Assembly (NCBI RefSeq): GCF_900090105.1
Contig: NZ_FMDM01000005.1
Location: forward strand, 310,001-374,000
Origin: Micromonospora humi
GTDB taxonomy: Bacteria > Actinomycetota > Actinomycetes > Mycobacteriales > Micromonosporaceae
DNA: 64,000 nucleotides
Reading direction: 5' to 3'
Part shown: one piece after another, positions 24,101 through 31,225 of the stretch
Position numbering within the stretch: position 1 is the stretch's first letter
How the letters are laid out: each line of letters begins with the position of its first letter
Position numbers and translations under genes: made by a program
Notes under the pieces: generated by a model
What the model saw: only the letters and a program-made list of their open reading frames with translations
Database searches by the model: none
What the model was told of the DNA's origin: nothing

Positions 24101-24258
24101 CGGCCGGCCGGCGGGGGTGGGGCCCAGCCGAGGTCGGGCGTGCCGGGATACCCGTTGTCCTGCTGCGCCGGCTGATCGCCGTACGGCACCGGTCCGCCGG
24201 TGCCCGGCGACACCTCGCCCGGCTCCTGGCCGGGGCGGTGCGGAGCCTCGGACGTCAT
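21115..24258 (-). CDS. Long repeat-rich disordered membrane protein with LppU/SCO3897-like C-terminal domain
   Basis: The 1047-residue protein is mostly low-complexity Pro, Gly, Ala, Trp and Asp. Three repeat types are visible: short Trp-containing units such as APAWATPGQ; six copies of DDPxRSGGW or close variants in the first half; and His/Tyr/Asp-rich units SRPDDGHGYDG and SHPDHGRDYPG in the second half. Near the C terminus are one membrane helix (VLAAVLVAAVLILAVPLGLL) and a 70-residue outside domain with paired cysteines (VGSCIKQSG, ATNCNEQG, DKCADL, VLCLKPAGQ), like LppU/SCO3897 proteins of Streptomyces. Topology would place about 950 disordered residues in the cytoplasm. GGAGGAGG precedes the ATG at 24258. 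The role is unknown; a scaffold or condensate-forming protein is speculation. Confidence 0.85.
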   Translation of the reverse strand: MTSEAPHRPGQEPGEVSPGTGGPVPYGDQPAQQDNGYPGTPDLGWAPPPPAGRPAPSAPAWAAADDQPPAWAPPAGQQVTGRASAQVPPPADSGGRGQQPAWGAPESGAPAWATPGQGAPAWAAEQAGPERTGPTPPSWAAAPPNSPAEPAPPAWAAEQNRPAWGGGQAGEQPAWEQSGDAGTRGTGYVPAPATVPNETWVTPVAADPGGSARAGQHGDDVSHSGGWAVGAGAQTDDPHRSGGWTPRDEQADDPHRSGGWTPRDTQPAWAPPGQQSGATWPPAEPTARAAAKASVPGAVRHPEQAWSTAEQSDQDGRSEDDPQRSGGWSPAGGPQQDDPARSGGWPAPQTENRAGGWDESTRDDDPDRSGGWSAGGRAAASAEAPQANAWGEPEQHRATGWNGAAAPQQRQGDEQAGGWNAAGALPRRDSDEQAGNWHGGGAVPSQREPERRADEPAQPGWGATGTPARASASVPTPDAPSGWGGNPEERAPERPSVPDAEPWSPAEAWGRSDEAESAPSRGWQPAEDGPAYQPAPAPGIAPGNAVPLPAQGQRVPGAALAASPPADHPAAQFGPDEREPQAYESDRGDAGWGTARSGHEEPQSPAGPVVPGPRTTPEAGAVSASASVPVASRVAPPSDQPVHPTGTPAPQPRVYGRPARPEPEETDDPDDAPGYPGQDGPAAFGGPQSRPDDAHGYDGSPSRPDDGHGYDGSPSRPDDGHGYARSQSRPDDGRDRPGPPSHPDHGRDYPGPQSHPDHGGHGYPGHDGPAGFGGPQSRHDDEPRGYAEPSSPAGPPPFPVGVPSFVDPPGNNRPANGVHPHDAEQSGGPRDPFGTPGGQQNPYGGPGGHQDAFHGPAGRSDPFGGPGGQPDPYGPPAGGRASVAVPGQGPAGEPGGFPPAFPPPPQQAPPAWSSDGPSGDSDQGRFDAFKPDAEPQTEAPTPKVRNGRVLAAVLVAAVLILAVPLGLLTLLGKINGDDKPAGFDPAVGSCIKQSGTTAVATNCNEQGAFSIVSKVDNKDKCADLSQPTVVLQGGGTNRVLCLKPAGQ

Positions 24259-24468
24259 GGGTGCGCCTCCTCCATCACAGGTCGGCCGCCGATGCCGGTC
24301 GGGGACCGTCGGCATGGCTGCCGGCGTCGCCGGCGGGTACCGGCCGTGCGGGCTCCCCGCACCGTATCCGGTGGTCGCCCGGGGGCGCTCGGGGGAGCCT
24401 CGGCCGTCACCGAAAGTCACCGGTCGACGTCGATGGGTTTCGCTTTCCCGCGTCGGGCCGGAGGCAGC

Positions 24469-24490
24469 CGGTTGGCGACCGTGCCAACCG
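24469..24490. promoter_or_regulatory. Operator-like inverted repeat
   Basis: CGGTTGGC-GACCGT-GCCAACCG has perfect 8-bp arms and a six-base spacer. It is about 210 bases upstream of the repeat-rich membrane protein gene and is a candidate regulatory site for it. Confidence 0.4.
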
Positions 24491-24541
24491 TACCGGGCGG
24501 TGCGGCGAGGTGGAATCCCGGTGCCGAACGACGCGGAACGC

Positions 24542-24575
24542 CGAAGCCCCGCCCGGCGTGCCGGGCGGGGCTTCG
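24542..24575 (-). terminator. Hairpin terminator of the small basic protein gene
   Basis: A 16-bp perfect stem starting CGAAGCCCCGCCCGGC closes on a two-base GT loop. It lies 31 bases after the stop of the gene at 24606-24743. Confidence 0.78.
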
Positions 24576-24605
24576 AACTGGAGGAGGTGAGAAAGGTCGG
24601 TGGCG

Positions 24606-24743
24606 TCAGCTCATGTGACGCTGGGCGATGGCGAGAAGCTCCTGGCGGACCGCGGGCGAGTTGGCGGAACGCAGGGCGTGCTCAATGGCACGGGCCCGGC
24701 GGTTGGCGTCGCGGCGGGTGCGGATTCGCTCGATCATGCTCAT
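24606..24743 (-). CDS. Small Arg-rich helical protein, 45 residues
   Basis: This short gene encodes MSMIERIRTRRDANRRARAI and 25 further residues ending AIAQRHMS. It has AGGAGGAG upstream at good spacing, a strong terminator downstream, and codon use like neighbouring genes (third positions mostly G or C), so I consider it real despite its length. The sequence predicts two amphipathic helices, with arginines clustered in the first (RIRTRRDANRRARA) and a hydrophobic face in the second (VRQELLAIAQRH). A nucleic-acid-binding or protein-protein role is plausible but not shown. The upstream region is unusually AT-rich for this genome (CTTAAATAGAGACATC on the minus strand), as expected for a well-expressed promoter. 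Confidence 0.75.
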   Translation of the reverse strand: MSMIERIRTRRDANRRARAIEHALRSANSPAVRQELLAIAQRHMS

Positions 24744-24905
24744 CTTGGGTCTCTCCTCCTGGCTATTCGGTTGTCAGCCCTTGATGTCTCTATTTAAGCG
24801 CACCACGACGCCGATTGCCATCGATTACAAGGTGAGCTGAGCCACCTGCCTAAGGATCGTAGGTCGACAGCCGTGCCGGGCCGACGATTTCGCCTCCCAA
24901 CGGCA

Positions 24906-24947
24906 ACGGCCGGTGTGCCGGGCGTTCACCCGTGGCACACCGGCCGT
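24906..24947 (-). terminator. Terminator of the branched-chain dehydrogenase operon
   Basis: ACGGCCGGTGTGCC pairs perfectly with GGCACACCGGCCGT (14 bp), with a small inner GGG/CCC pairing in the loop. It lies 19 bases after the E2 stop on the minus strand. Confidence 0.75.
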
Positions 24948-24965
24948 GGCCGGAACCGTGATAGG

Positions 24966-26417
24966 TCAGGTCCAGGCGAGCAGCGCCGCCTCCGGATCGG
25001 CCAGGAAGTCCCCCACGTCGCGCAGGAACTTCGAACCCAGCTCACCGTCGACGATCCGGTGGTCGAAGGAGAGGCCGAGCGTGGTGACCAGGCGCGGCTT
25101 GACCTTCCCCTTGTGCACCCACGGCTGCTCGCGTACCGCGCCGAAGGCCAGGATCGCCGACTCGCCCGGGGGCAGGATCGGCGTACCGGTGTCCACGCCG
25201 AAGACGCCGACGTTGGTGATGGTGAGCGTGCCGCCGGACATGTCCGCCGGGGACGTCCGCCCCGACTTCGCGGTCTGCACCAGCGCCGTCATCGCGTCCG
25301 CCAGCTCACGCAGCGAGAGCCGGCCGGCGTCCTTGATGTTCGGCACGATCAGGCCGCGCTCGGTGGCCGCCGCGATGCCCAGGTTGACGTACTCCTTCAC
25401 CACGATCTCGTCGCCGGCCCAGGTCGAGTTGACCATCGGGTGGCGCTCGACCGCCAGCAGCACCGCCTTGGCGACCAGCAGCAGTGGCGACACCCTGACG
25501 TCGCGCCACTCGCGTCGGTCGCGGAGCCGGTCCAGCGCCTTCATCGACCGGGTCACGTCGACGGTGAGGAACTCCGTCACGTGCGGGGCGGTGAACGCCG
25601 ACCGGGCCATGTTCTCCGCGGTCAGCTTGCGTACCCCCTTGACCGGGATGCGCTGCTCGCGGTCCGCGCCGAAGCTCGCGACCGACGCGGCCGGGGCCGC
25701 GACCGTCAGCGGCTCGGCCGCCGCCGGGGTCCCGCTCGCCGCCCGCTGTACGTCCTCGCGGGTGATCGAGCCCAGCGGACCGGAACCGGTCAGCGTGGCC
25801 AGGTCGACCCCGAGGTCCTTGGCGAGCTTGCGGACCGGCGGCTTGGCCAGCACCGGACCGGTGACCCGGCCGTTGCCGTTCATCGCCGGAGCGGGCGCGA
25901 TCGGAGCCGGAGCCGGCACGGGAGCGACCGGCGCCGCCGTCGCCTGCGCCGGCACGTCACCCTTGCGGGCCCGGCGCTTGGCCGGCGCGTTGCGCGGGCC
26001 GTAGCCGACCAGCACGGCGGTACGCCCACCCGGGGCGGCGCCGCCGATCAGGCCCGGCTCGACCATGCCCTCGGCCGGCGCGACCTCCACCGCGGCCAGC
26101 GACGCGGCCGACGGGGTCGGCAGCGCCTCGGCCGGCGCGCCGGTCGTGGACTGCTCCAGCGGCCCGGCGTTCGGGTCGGTGTCGATCGCGATGATCGGCA
26201 CGCCGACCTCGACAGTCGAACCCTCCGGGTGGAAGATCGCCTGCACCCGGCCGGCCCACTTCGCCGGGATCTCCACCGCCGCCTTCGCGGTCTCCACCTC
26301 GACGATCGGCTGGTTCAGCTCAATGTCGTCGCCCACCTTGACCAGCCAGGCGAGGATCTCGCCCTCGGTCAGGCCCTCGCCCAGGTCGGGCAGGTTGAAC
26401 TCCTTGACCCGTGACAT
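24966..26417 (-). CDS. bkdC: Branched-chain 2-oxoacid dehydrogenase E2 (dihydrolipoyl acyltransferase)
   Basis: The 483-residue protein has one lipoyl domain (KEFNLPDLGEGLTEGEILAW, lipoylated lysine in VEVETAKAAVEI), an Ala/Pro linker, a peripheral-subunit-binding domain (PVRKLAKDLGVDLATLTGSG, then GSITREDVQRAA) and a catalytic domain with LGLSFDHRIVDGELGSKFL, where the His and Asp of HxxxDG are catalytic. E2 moves the acyl group from E1 to CoA, giving branched-chain acyl-CoA for catabolism and for branched fatty-acid starters. It follows E1-beta by five bases. Assignment to the branched-chain rather than the pyruvate complex rests on the split alpha/beta E1, since actinobacteria generally use a single-chain AceE for pyruvate. 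No E3 gene is adjacent. Confidence 0.92.
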   Translation of the reverse strand: MSRVKEFNLPDLGEGLTEGEILAWLVKVGDDIELNQPIVEVETAKAAVEIPAKWAGRVQAIFHPEGSTVEVGVPIIAIDTDPNAGPLEQSTTGAPAEALPTPSAASLAAVEVAPAEGMVEPGLIGGAAPGGRTAVLVGYGPRNAPAKRRARKGDVPAQATAAPVAPVPAPAPIAPAPAMNGNGRVTGPVLAKPPVRKLAKDLGVDLATLTGSGPLGSITREDVQRAASGTPAAAEPLTVAAPAASVASFGADREQRIPVKGVRKLTAENMARSAFTAPHVTEFLTVDVTRSMKALDRLRDRREWRDVRVSPLLLVAKAVLLAVERHPMVNSTWAGDEIVVKEYVNLGIAAATERGLIVPNIKDAGRLSLRELADAMTALVQTAKSGRTSPADMSGGTLTITNVGVFGVDTGTPILPPGESAILAFGAVREQPWVHKGKVKPRLVTTLGLSFDHRIVDGELGSKFLRDVGDFLADPEAALLAWT

Positions 26418-26422
26418 GCCGC

Positions 26423-27412
26423 TCACCAGCCGAAGGTGCGGTCGACGGCGTCGAGCACCCGGTCGAGGTCGGGCAGGTACTCCTCCTCCACCCGGGCGGC
26501 CGGGTAGGGGATGTCGAAACCGGTCACCCGCAGCACCGGGGACTCCAGGGAGTAGAAGCACTCCTCGGTGATCCGGGCCGCGACCTCCGAGCCGAGGCCC
26601 AGGTTGCCCGGGGCCTCGTGCACGACCACGCAGCGGCCGGTGCGCTTCACCGACTCGTACGCGGCGGTCAGGTCCAGCGGCGAGAGCGTCCGCAGGTCGA
26701 CGACCTCCAGCTCCCGGCCGTCCTCGGCGGCGGCGGTGGCCGCGTCCAGCGCCGTGCGCACCATCGGGCCGTACGCCAGCACGGTGGCGTCCGTGCCGGG
26801 CCGCGCGACCCGCGCGCTGTGCAGCGGGTACGCGTCCGCGAGCGGGGCGTCCAGGTCGACCGGACCCTTCTCCCAGTAGCGCCGCTTCGGCTCCAGGAAG
26901 ACGATCGGGTCGTCCGAGGCGATCGCCTGCTGGATCATCACGTACGCGTCCTGCGGGTTCGCGCAGGTCACCACCTTCAGGCCGGCGGTGTGCGCGAAGT
27001 AGGCCTCGGGCGACTCGGAGTGGTGCTCGACCGCGCCGATGCCACCGCCGTAGGGGATCCGGATCACCATCGGGATCCGCACCTTGCCCTGCGAGCGGTA
27101 GTGCATCTTGGCCACCTGCGACACGATCTGGTCGTACGCCGGGTAGACGAAGCCGTCGAACTGGATCTCGCAGACCGGCCGGAAACCCCGGATGGCCAGG
27201 CCGACCGCGGTGCCGATGATGCCGGACTCGGCGAGCGGGGTGTCGATCACCCGCTGGTCGCCGAAGTCCTTCTGCAGGCCGTCGGTGATGCGGAACACGC
27301 CGCCCAGCTTGCCGACGTCCTCGCCCATGATGACGACCTTCGGGTCGTTCTCCAGGGCCCGCCGCAGGCCGGTGTTGAGCGCCTTGCCGAGGGTGAGCGT
27401 CTCCGTGGCCAT
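26423..27412 (-). CDS. bkdB: Branched-chain 2-oxoacid dehydrogenase E1 beta
   Basis: The 329-residue protein (MATETLTLGKALNTGLRRAL) is a transketolase-like E1-beta subunit. Motifs are VVIMGEDVGKLGGVFRITDG, with the glutamate that activates the thiamine ring, RVIDTPLAESGIIGTAVGLA, VCEIQFDGFVYPAYDQIVSQ, and the C-terminal transketolase domain with VDLRTLSPLDLTAAYESVKR. Together with E1-alpha it decarboxylates 2-oxoacids from Val, Leu and Ile. Its ATG overlaps the E1-alpha stop (ATGA), and E2 begins five bases after its stop. The three genes form one operon transcribed leftward. Confidence 0.93.
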   Translation of the reverse strand: MATETLTLGKALNTGLRRALENDPKVVIMGEDVGKLGGVFRITDGLQKDFGDQRVIDTPLAESGIIGTAVGLAIRGFRPVCEIQFDGFVYPAYDQIVSQVAKMHYRSQGKVRIPMVIRIPYGGGIGAVEHHSESPEAYFAHTAGLKVVTCANPQDAYVMIQQAIASDDPIVFLEPKRRYWEKGPVDLDAPLADAYPLHSARVARPGTDATVLAYGPMVRTALDAATAAAEDGRELEVVDLRTLSPLDLTAAYESVKRTGRCVVVHEAPGNLGLGSEVAARITEECFYSLESPVLRVTGFDIPYPAARVEEEYLPDLDRVLDAVDRTFGW

Positions 27413-28590
27413 CAGTGCGCGCTCCCCTCGAACGACTCCATGTACTGCGAGAACCGGGCCCGCTGCTCGTCCAGCTCGGCGGAGCCGTGCGGGTAGACGT
27501 GGTCGAACATGCTGACCGGCTGCGGGTCGGGCATGTTGAGCACCCGCTCGCGCAGGTGCACCGACTCGGCGCGGGCCTGCTCGTCGATCTCGGCGAAGAA
27601 CGACTCGTTGACGATCTGCTGCTTGAGCAGGAACGCCTTCATCCGGGCGATCGGGTCCTTGGCCTGCCAGGCCTCGACCTCGCTGGCGATCCGGTAGCGC
27701 GTCGGGTCGTCGGAGGTGGTGTGCGCGCCCATCCGGTAGGTGTACGCCTCGATCAGCGACGGGCCCTGGCCGTTGCGCGCGGTGTCCAGCGCGTGCCGGG
27801 TCACCGCGTACGAGGCGAGCACGTCGTTGCCGTCCACCCGGACGCCGGGGAAGCCGAACCCGCCGGCGCGCCGGTAGAGCGGGACGCGGGTCTGCCGCTC
27901 CAGCGGCTCCGAGATGGCGTACTGGTTGTTCTGGCAGAAGAAGACCAGCGGCGCGTTGAACACGCTGGCCCAGACGAACGACTCGTTGACGTCGCCCTGG
28001 CTGGTGGCGCCGTCGCCGAAGTAGGCGATCACCGCCTCGCCGTCCTCGCCGCCGGTCTTGCCGTCCATCGCGACGCCCATGGCGTATCCGGTCGCGTGCA
28101 GGGTCTGCGCCCCGATCACGATCGTGTACATGTTGAACTTGAACTCGTTCGGGTCCCAGCCGCCCTGGTCGACGCCGCGGAACAGGCCGAGCGGCATGAT
28201 CGGGTCGATGCCGCGGCAGTAGAGCACGCCGTGTTCCCGGTAGGTCGGGAAGGCCATGTCCTGCGCGCGCAGCGCCCGGCCGGAGCCCACCTGCGCGGCC
28301 TCCTGGCCCAGCAGGCTGGCCCACAGGCCCAGCTCGCCCTGGCGTTGCAGGGCGGTCGCCTCGGCGTCGAGCTTGCGGACCAGGACGAGGTCCCGGTAGA
28401 GCCCGCGGTATTCCTCGTCGGTGAAGTCGACGCGGTACTCGGTCCCGTCCGGACCGAGCGCGGTCTCGATCCGCTCGCCCTCCGGGGTGAGCAGCTGTAC
28501 GAGTTCCGGTTCGCCGGTCGCGGCGGCGCGCCTGGTACGGGGTGCGGCCCGCTTGCTGCGGGTGGCGCCCCCGGGGTCGCCCTTTGCCAT
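27412..28590 (-). CDS. bkdA: Branched-chain 2-oxoacid dehydrogenase E1 alpha
   Basis: The 392-residue protein is the thiamine-diphosphate-binding E1-alpha subunit. The cofactor motif runs from AYFGDGATSQGDVNESFVWA to FFCQNNQYAISEP (GDG to NN). YRMGAHTTSDDPTRYR matches the phosphorylation-loop region of relatives and carries the conserved active-site histidine. The basic N-terminal tail (KGDPGGATRSKRAAPRTRRA) is longer than usual and probably disordered. The start at 28590 is preceded by GGGAGAGACGG. It is first in the operon with a long leader, possibly transcribed from CATACT (about 28850) with TGGAAC 18 bases upstream. No Lrp/BkdR regulator gene lies in the window. Confidence 0.93.
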   Translation of the reverse strand: MAKGDPGGATRSKRAAPRTRRAAATGEPELVQLLTPEGERIETALGPDGTEYRVDFTDEEYRGLYRDLVLVRKLDAEATALQRQGELGLWASLLGQEAAQVGSGRALRAQDMAFPTYREHGVLYCRGIDPIMPLGLFRGVDQGGWDPNEFKFNMYTIVIGAQTLHATGYAMGVAMDGKTGGEDGEAVIAYFGDGATSQGDVNESFVWASVFNAPLVFFCQNNQYAISEPLERQTRVPLYRRAGGFGFPGVRVDGNDVLASYAVTRHALDTARNGQGPSLIEAYTYRMGAHTTSDDPTRYRIASEVEAWQAKDPIARMKAFLLKQQIVNESFFAEIDEQARAESVHLRERVLNMPDPQPVSMFDHVYPHGSAELDEQRARFSQYMESFEGSAH

Positions 28591-29077
28591 CCGTCTCTCC
28601 CTGTCTGTCTGCGCCGCGCCGGGGGTGACCCGAGCCGCGCACGTCGTGCGCCCGCCCGGCAGGTGCCGGGTCGGTCCCTGGCGGCCGCGCCATAGCCCCG
28701 GTGAGGGTTGCCGCGCGGCGTGAGCCGGGGTCCGTCGGGGGACCCAGGCCCGGGAGCGCCGGCGCCGTTCCGCACCAGCCGCGGGGTGCGCGGAGGTGTC
28801 GGCTGCGTTGCCGTCGTGCCTGAATGATTGCAGAGGAGGTGAGCGGGCCCACAGTATGGCCTCCCCCACCGGTGAGGTTCCATCGGGTTCGTGGGCTCAT
28901 GGACGCTTTTGTCGGATAGGCCGTGCGGGACGGTCGGACAAATTGTGTGTCGACACGCCGTCGTGGCTGGTGAACTGAGCGTCACTGGGTCAAGCTGACG
29001 GGGAGCCATTGCGCGGCATTTGTCCGTTATTCGCGCGTGCTCGTCCCGCCCCGTCGACACGTACGAGGAGTGTGCCG
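28591..29077. other. Long divergent intergenic region between the bkd operon and a surface-protein gene
   Basis: These 487 bases hold the bkd leader and both promoters. On the minus strand TGGAAC-N18-CATACT (about 28845-28875) could start a leader of roughly 250 bases before bkdA; it is GC-rich with several possible hairpins. TGCCTGAATGATTGCA (28828-28843) has weak TGC/GCA symmetry, as for Lrp-type sites. TTTGTCGGA and TCGGACAAA are near-complementary long-spaced arms around 28917-28953. No coding frame is supported. Confidence 0.5.
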
Positions 29078-29851
29078 GTGTCCGAGCCAGAGGGTCCTCC
29101 CGGTGCTCCCTTCCTCGGCCGGCACCGGGCGACGCCCGCCCGCTACCGGCGGGTCGTCGGCGCGCACCGCGCTCCCGGCGCCGGCGGACCGAGTCGCGGC
29201 TACCTGCTGACCGTGGCGTTGCTCGCCGGCACCGCGTCGATGCCGATCCTCGCCGCGATCAGCACCGGCTCGGCCTCCGTGGGCAACAGCGCACTGCCCG
29301 ACGCGGGTACCCGGTTCATGCCGACCCCCTCGGTCGGGCCGGTGGTCATCCCGCTGCCCCAGAGCACCCAGGGCCCGGTGCCACCCGCACCCACGCCGGC
29401 GGTCGGCGCCACCACCACCGAGCCCCCGCGCCCGCTCCTCCCGGCCGCACCGTCCCTGCCCGAGGGCGGCGACCCGGGTTCCGGCCACCGGTCCCGGCCG
29501 TCGGTCGTACCGGCCCCGGCACCCCCGCCCACCCGGCCGTCGCCCCGCCCGCCCCGACAGTCGCCGGCCCCGTCGCCCTCGCCGTCGCCCTCGCCGTCCC
29601 CGTCGCCCTCGCCCGACCCGAGCCCGGCCCCGGAGCCGACCGTCACCTCGGCCACACCGCACCCGTCCGACCCCTCGACGACGCCGGATCCGTCCACCAG
29701 CACCTCGGCGCCGAGCCCGAGCGGCGGTCCGGAACCGACCACCACGCCGCCGGGCGAGTCGCCGGAACCGAGCCCCAGCGGCGGTCCCACCGCCACGTCG
29801 AAGCCGACCCGCTCCGCGACGCCGACCAGCTCCGCCACGCCGGGCGGGTGA
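29078..29851 (+). CDS. Pro/Ser/Thr-rich membrane-anchored surface protein
   Basis: I place the start at the GTG at 29078, seven bases after GAGGAG, giving 257 residues (VSEPEGPPGAPFLGRHRATP); a TTG at 29009 would add 23 residues without a ribosome site. A basic N-terminal region precedes one hydrophobic helix (GYLLTVALLAGTASMPILAA, about residues 46-65), so topology is N-in, with the rest outside. The outside part is almost only Pro, Ser, Thr, Ala and Glu, including a run of SP dipeptides (PSPSPSPSPSPSPSP). It resembles wall-spanning stalks or mucin-like regions that may be glycosylated. No catalytic domain is visible. It ends in a hairpin shared with the convergent gene. Confidence 0.7.
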   Translation: MSEPEGPPGAPFLGRHRATPARYRRVVGAHRAPGAGGPSRGYLLTVALLAGTASMPILAAISTGSASVGNSALPDAGTRFMPTPSVGPVVIPLPQSTQGPVPPAPTPAVGATTTEPPRPLLPAAPSLPEGGDPGSGHRSRPSVVPAPAPPPTRPSPRPPRQSPAPSPSPSPSPSPSPSPDPSPAPEPTVTSATPHPSDPSTTPDPSTSTSAPSPSGGPEPTTTPPGESPEPSPSGGPTATSKPTRSATPTSSATPGG

Positions 29852-29932
29852 GCGCCGCGGCTCCGGCGACGGCAACGGCGATGCGGAGCGGTCATGGAGT
29901 CTGAGATCCGCTCGGGGGCGGGGCGCTCACCC
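29846..29932. terminator. Long-loop inverted repeat between convergent genes
   Basis: GGGTGAGCGCC (29846-29856, including the stop codon) pairs with GGCGCTCACCC (29922-29932), with weaker pairing inside the 65-base loop. It may terminate both strands, less convincingly than the compact hairpins elsewhere. Confidence 0.4.
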
Positions 29933-29946
29933 CTGCGGCGAGGGGA

Positions 29947-31173
29947 TCAGGCGGGGTCGTCGGTGAGGCGGTGCCGGTTCGCCTCGATCCAGGCGTTCAG
30001 CGCCTCCGGGTCGTCCGGGTCCACCCCGTCCGCCATCAGCTGCGCCACCGCGGCGGTGGCCGGGCTGCGTCGCTCACCGGTGCTGTAGAGCCGGGCGAAC
30101 TCCGGGACCATCTCGGTGATCGCCTCGTCCGTCCGGTCGGCGGCGGCCCGCGACAGCCCCCGCTGCCGGGCCGCGTACGCCGCCCAGGCGCGCAGCACCC
30201 GGGGCAGCATCGCGGCGTCGTCCATGTCCAGCACGGCGCGGCGGTGCACCCAGTCGAGCAGGAACAGCTCGGCGACCATCGGGCTCCACCGCATCGGGTC
30301 CGCGTCCGGGAAGCTCGCCGCGTGGTCCAGCAGCAGGCCCAGACAGAAGTGCAGGGAGGCCAGCTCGCCGTCGGCCACCTCGGGCAGGCCGAAGCGGGTG
30401 GCCTCGGGCGCGTCGAGGAAGGCGCGTACCAGCCGGGTCCGTTCCTCGTCGGTGGGCGGCGGCGTGCCGCTCGGGCCGGCCGACGGGGCCGGCCCGGGCA
30501 GCGCGGCCAGCCGGGCGCCCACCAGCGCCCGATCGGTGGCGAGCGAACCCTGGGCGGGCAGCTCGCCGAGGTCGTCGGTGACCGCCAGATGCCGCCTCAC
30601 CTCGGCGTGCATCCGGGCCGGGTCCTCGGTGCGGAACCAGGTCAGCTCGTCCTCGGTGCAGATCTCCCGGGCCTGCTCGACGATCCGGCCCGCCGGCCCG
30701 CCGACGAACACGTCCTTGGTGATGCCGATGTTGTGGTCGACGAGGGCCACCAGCGCGTGCTCCGGCCCGCCCTGCTCCTCGTCGTCGTAGGCGAACGTGG
30801 CGAGGTAGGAGGTCTGGTCGCCGTACACGTCGCCGTAGGCCCAGGTGCCGGTGAGGCGCACCCGGCCGAGCTGCCCGGCCCACGCCGGGGCGTGCGCGCC
30901 GGGCCGGACCCGGGCGGCGCCCGCAGCGTCCGGCACCAGGCTGGCGAAGACGGCGCGGATGGTGGTCGCGGCGGCGCTGCGCCGGCGGGACGTGGCGGCC
31001 AGGAAGCCGGCCACGAACTCGCGGACGGCCTGCTCCCGGTCGTGCTCGGCGACGGCGTAGACGCTGCCCAGCAGCGCGGCGCCGAGCATCTCCGCGTCCA
31101 GCGCGGAGTCGAGCCTCGTCACGTCGCGCGCGGCGTGCAGCACCGCGTCGTAAGGGGTCTGTGGCGTGGCCAT
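29947..31173 (-). CDS. Conserved actinobacterial protein of unknown function
   Basis: I do not recognise a named domain in this 408-residue protein. It begins MATPQTPYDAVLHAARDVTR and is predicted mostly helical and soluble, with no signal peptide or membrane helix. Notable stretches are LTGTWAYGDVYGDQTSYLAT, ALVALVDHNIGITKDVFVGG and WSPMVAELFLLDWVHRRAVL. The Gly/Asp-rich DVYGDQTSY and the DHN triad could belong to an active or binding site, but this is a guess. Codon use is normal for the window. It follows the GTPase pair by about 50 bases on the same strand, so it may be the last gene of that transcript, which is the only clue to its role. Confidence 0.75.
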   Translation of the reverse strand: MATPQTPYDAVLHAARDVTRLDSALDAEMLGAALLGSVYAVAEHDREQAVREFVAGFLAATSRRRSAAATTIRAVFASLVPDAAGAARVRPGAHAPAWAGQLGRVRLTGTWAYGDVYGDQTSYLATFAYDDEEQGGPEHALVALVDHNIGITKDVFVGGPAGRIVEQAREICTEDELTWFRTEDPARMHAEVRRHLAVTDDLGELPAQGSLATDRALVGARLAALPGPAPSAGPSGTPPPTDEERTRLVRAFLDAPEATRFGLPEVADGELASLHFCLGLLLDHAASFPDADPMRWSPMVAELFLLDWVHRRAVLDMDDAAMLPRVLRAWAAYAARQRGLSRAAADRTDEAITEMVPEFARLYSTGERRSPATAAVAQLMADGVDPDDPEALNAWIEANRHRLTDDPA

Positions 31174-31225
31174 GCACCGACCCTACGCCGCGCCCCCGGC
31201 CACCACACCGGTCAGCGCGCCGGGT

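Larger units (their letters stand above)
24259..24605. other. Intergenic region upstream of the repeat-rich gene
   Basis: This 347-base stretch contains the ribosome site of the gene starting at 24258, an 8-bp inverted repeat (24469-24490) and a strong terminator (24542-24575). I found no convincing coding frame in it. Confidence 0.6.

Noticed and set aside
21922..24618. An 898-codon plus-strand frame over the repeat-rich gene.
   Set aside because: The minus-strand frame has a strong ribosome site, a membrane helix and a known C-terminal domain. The plus frame is Arg/Gly-rich without features.
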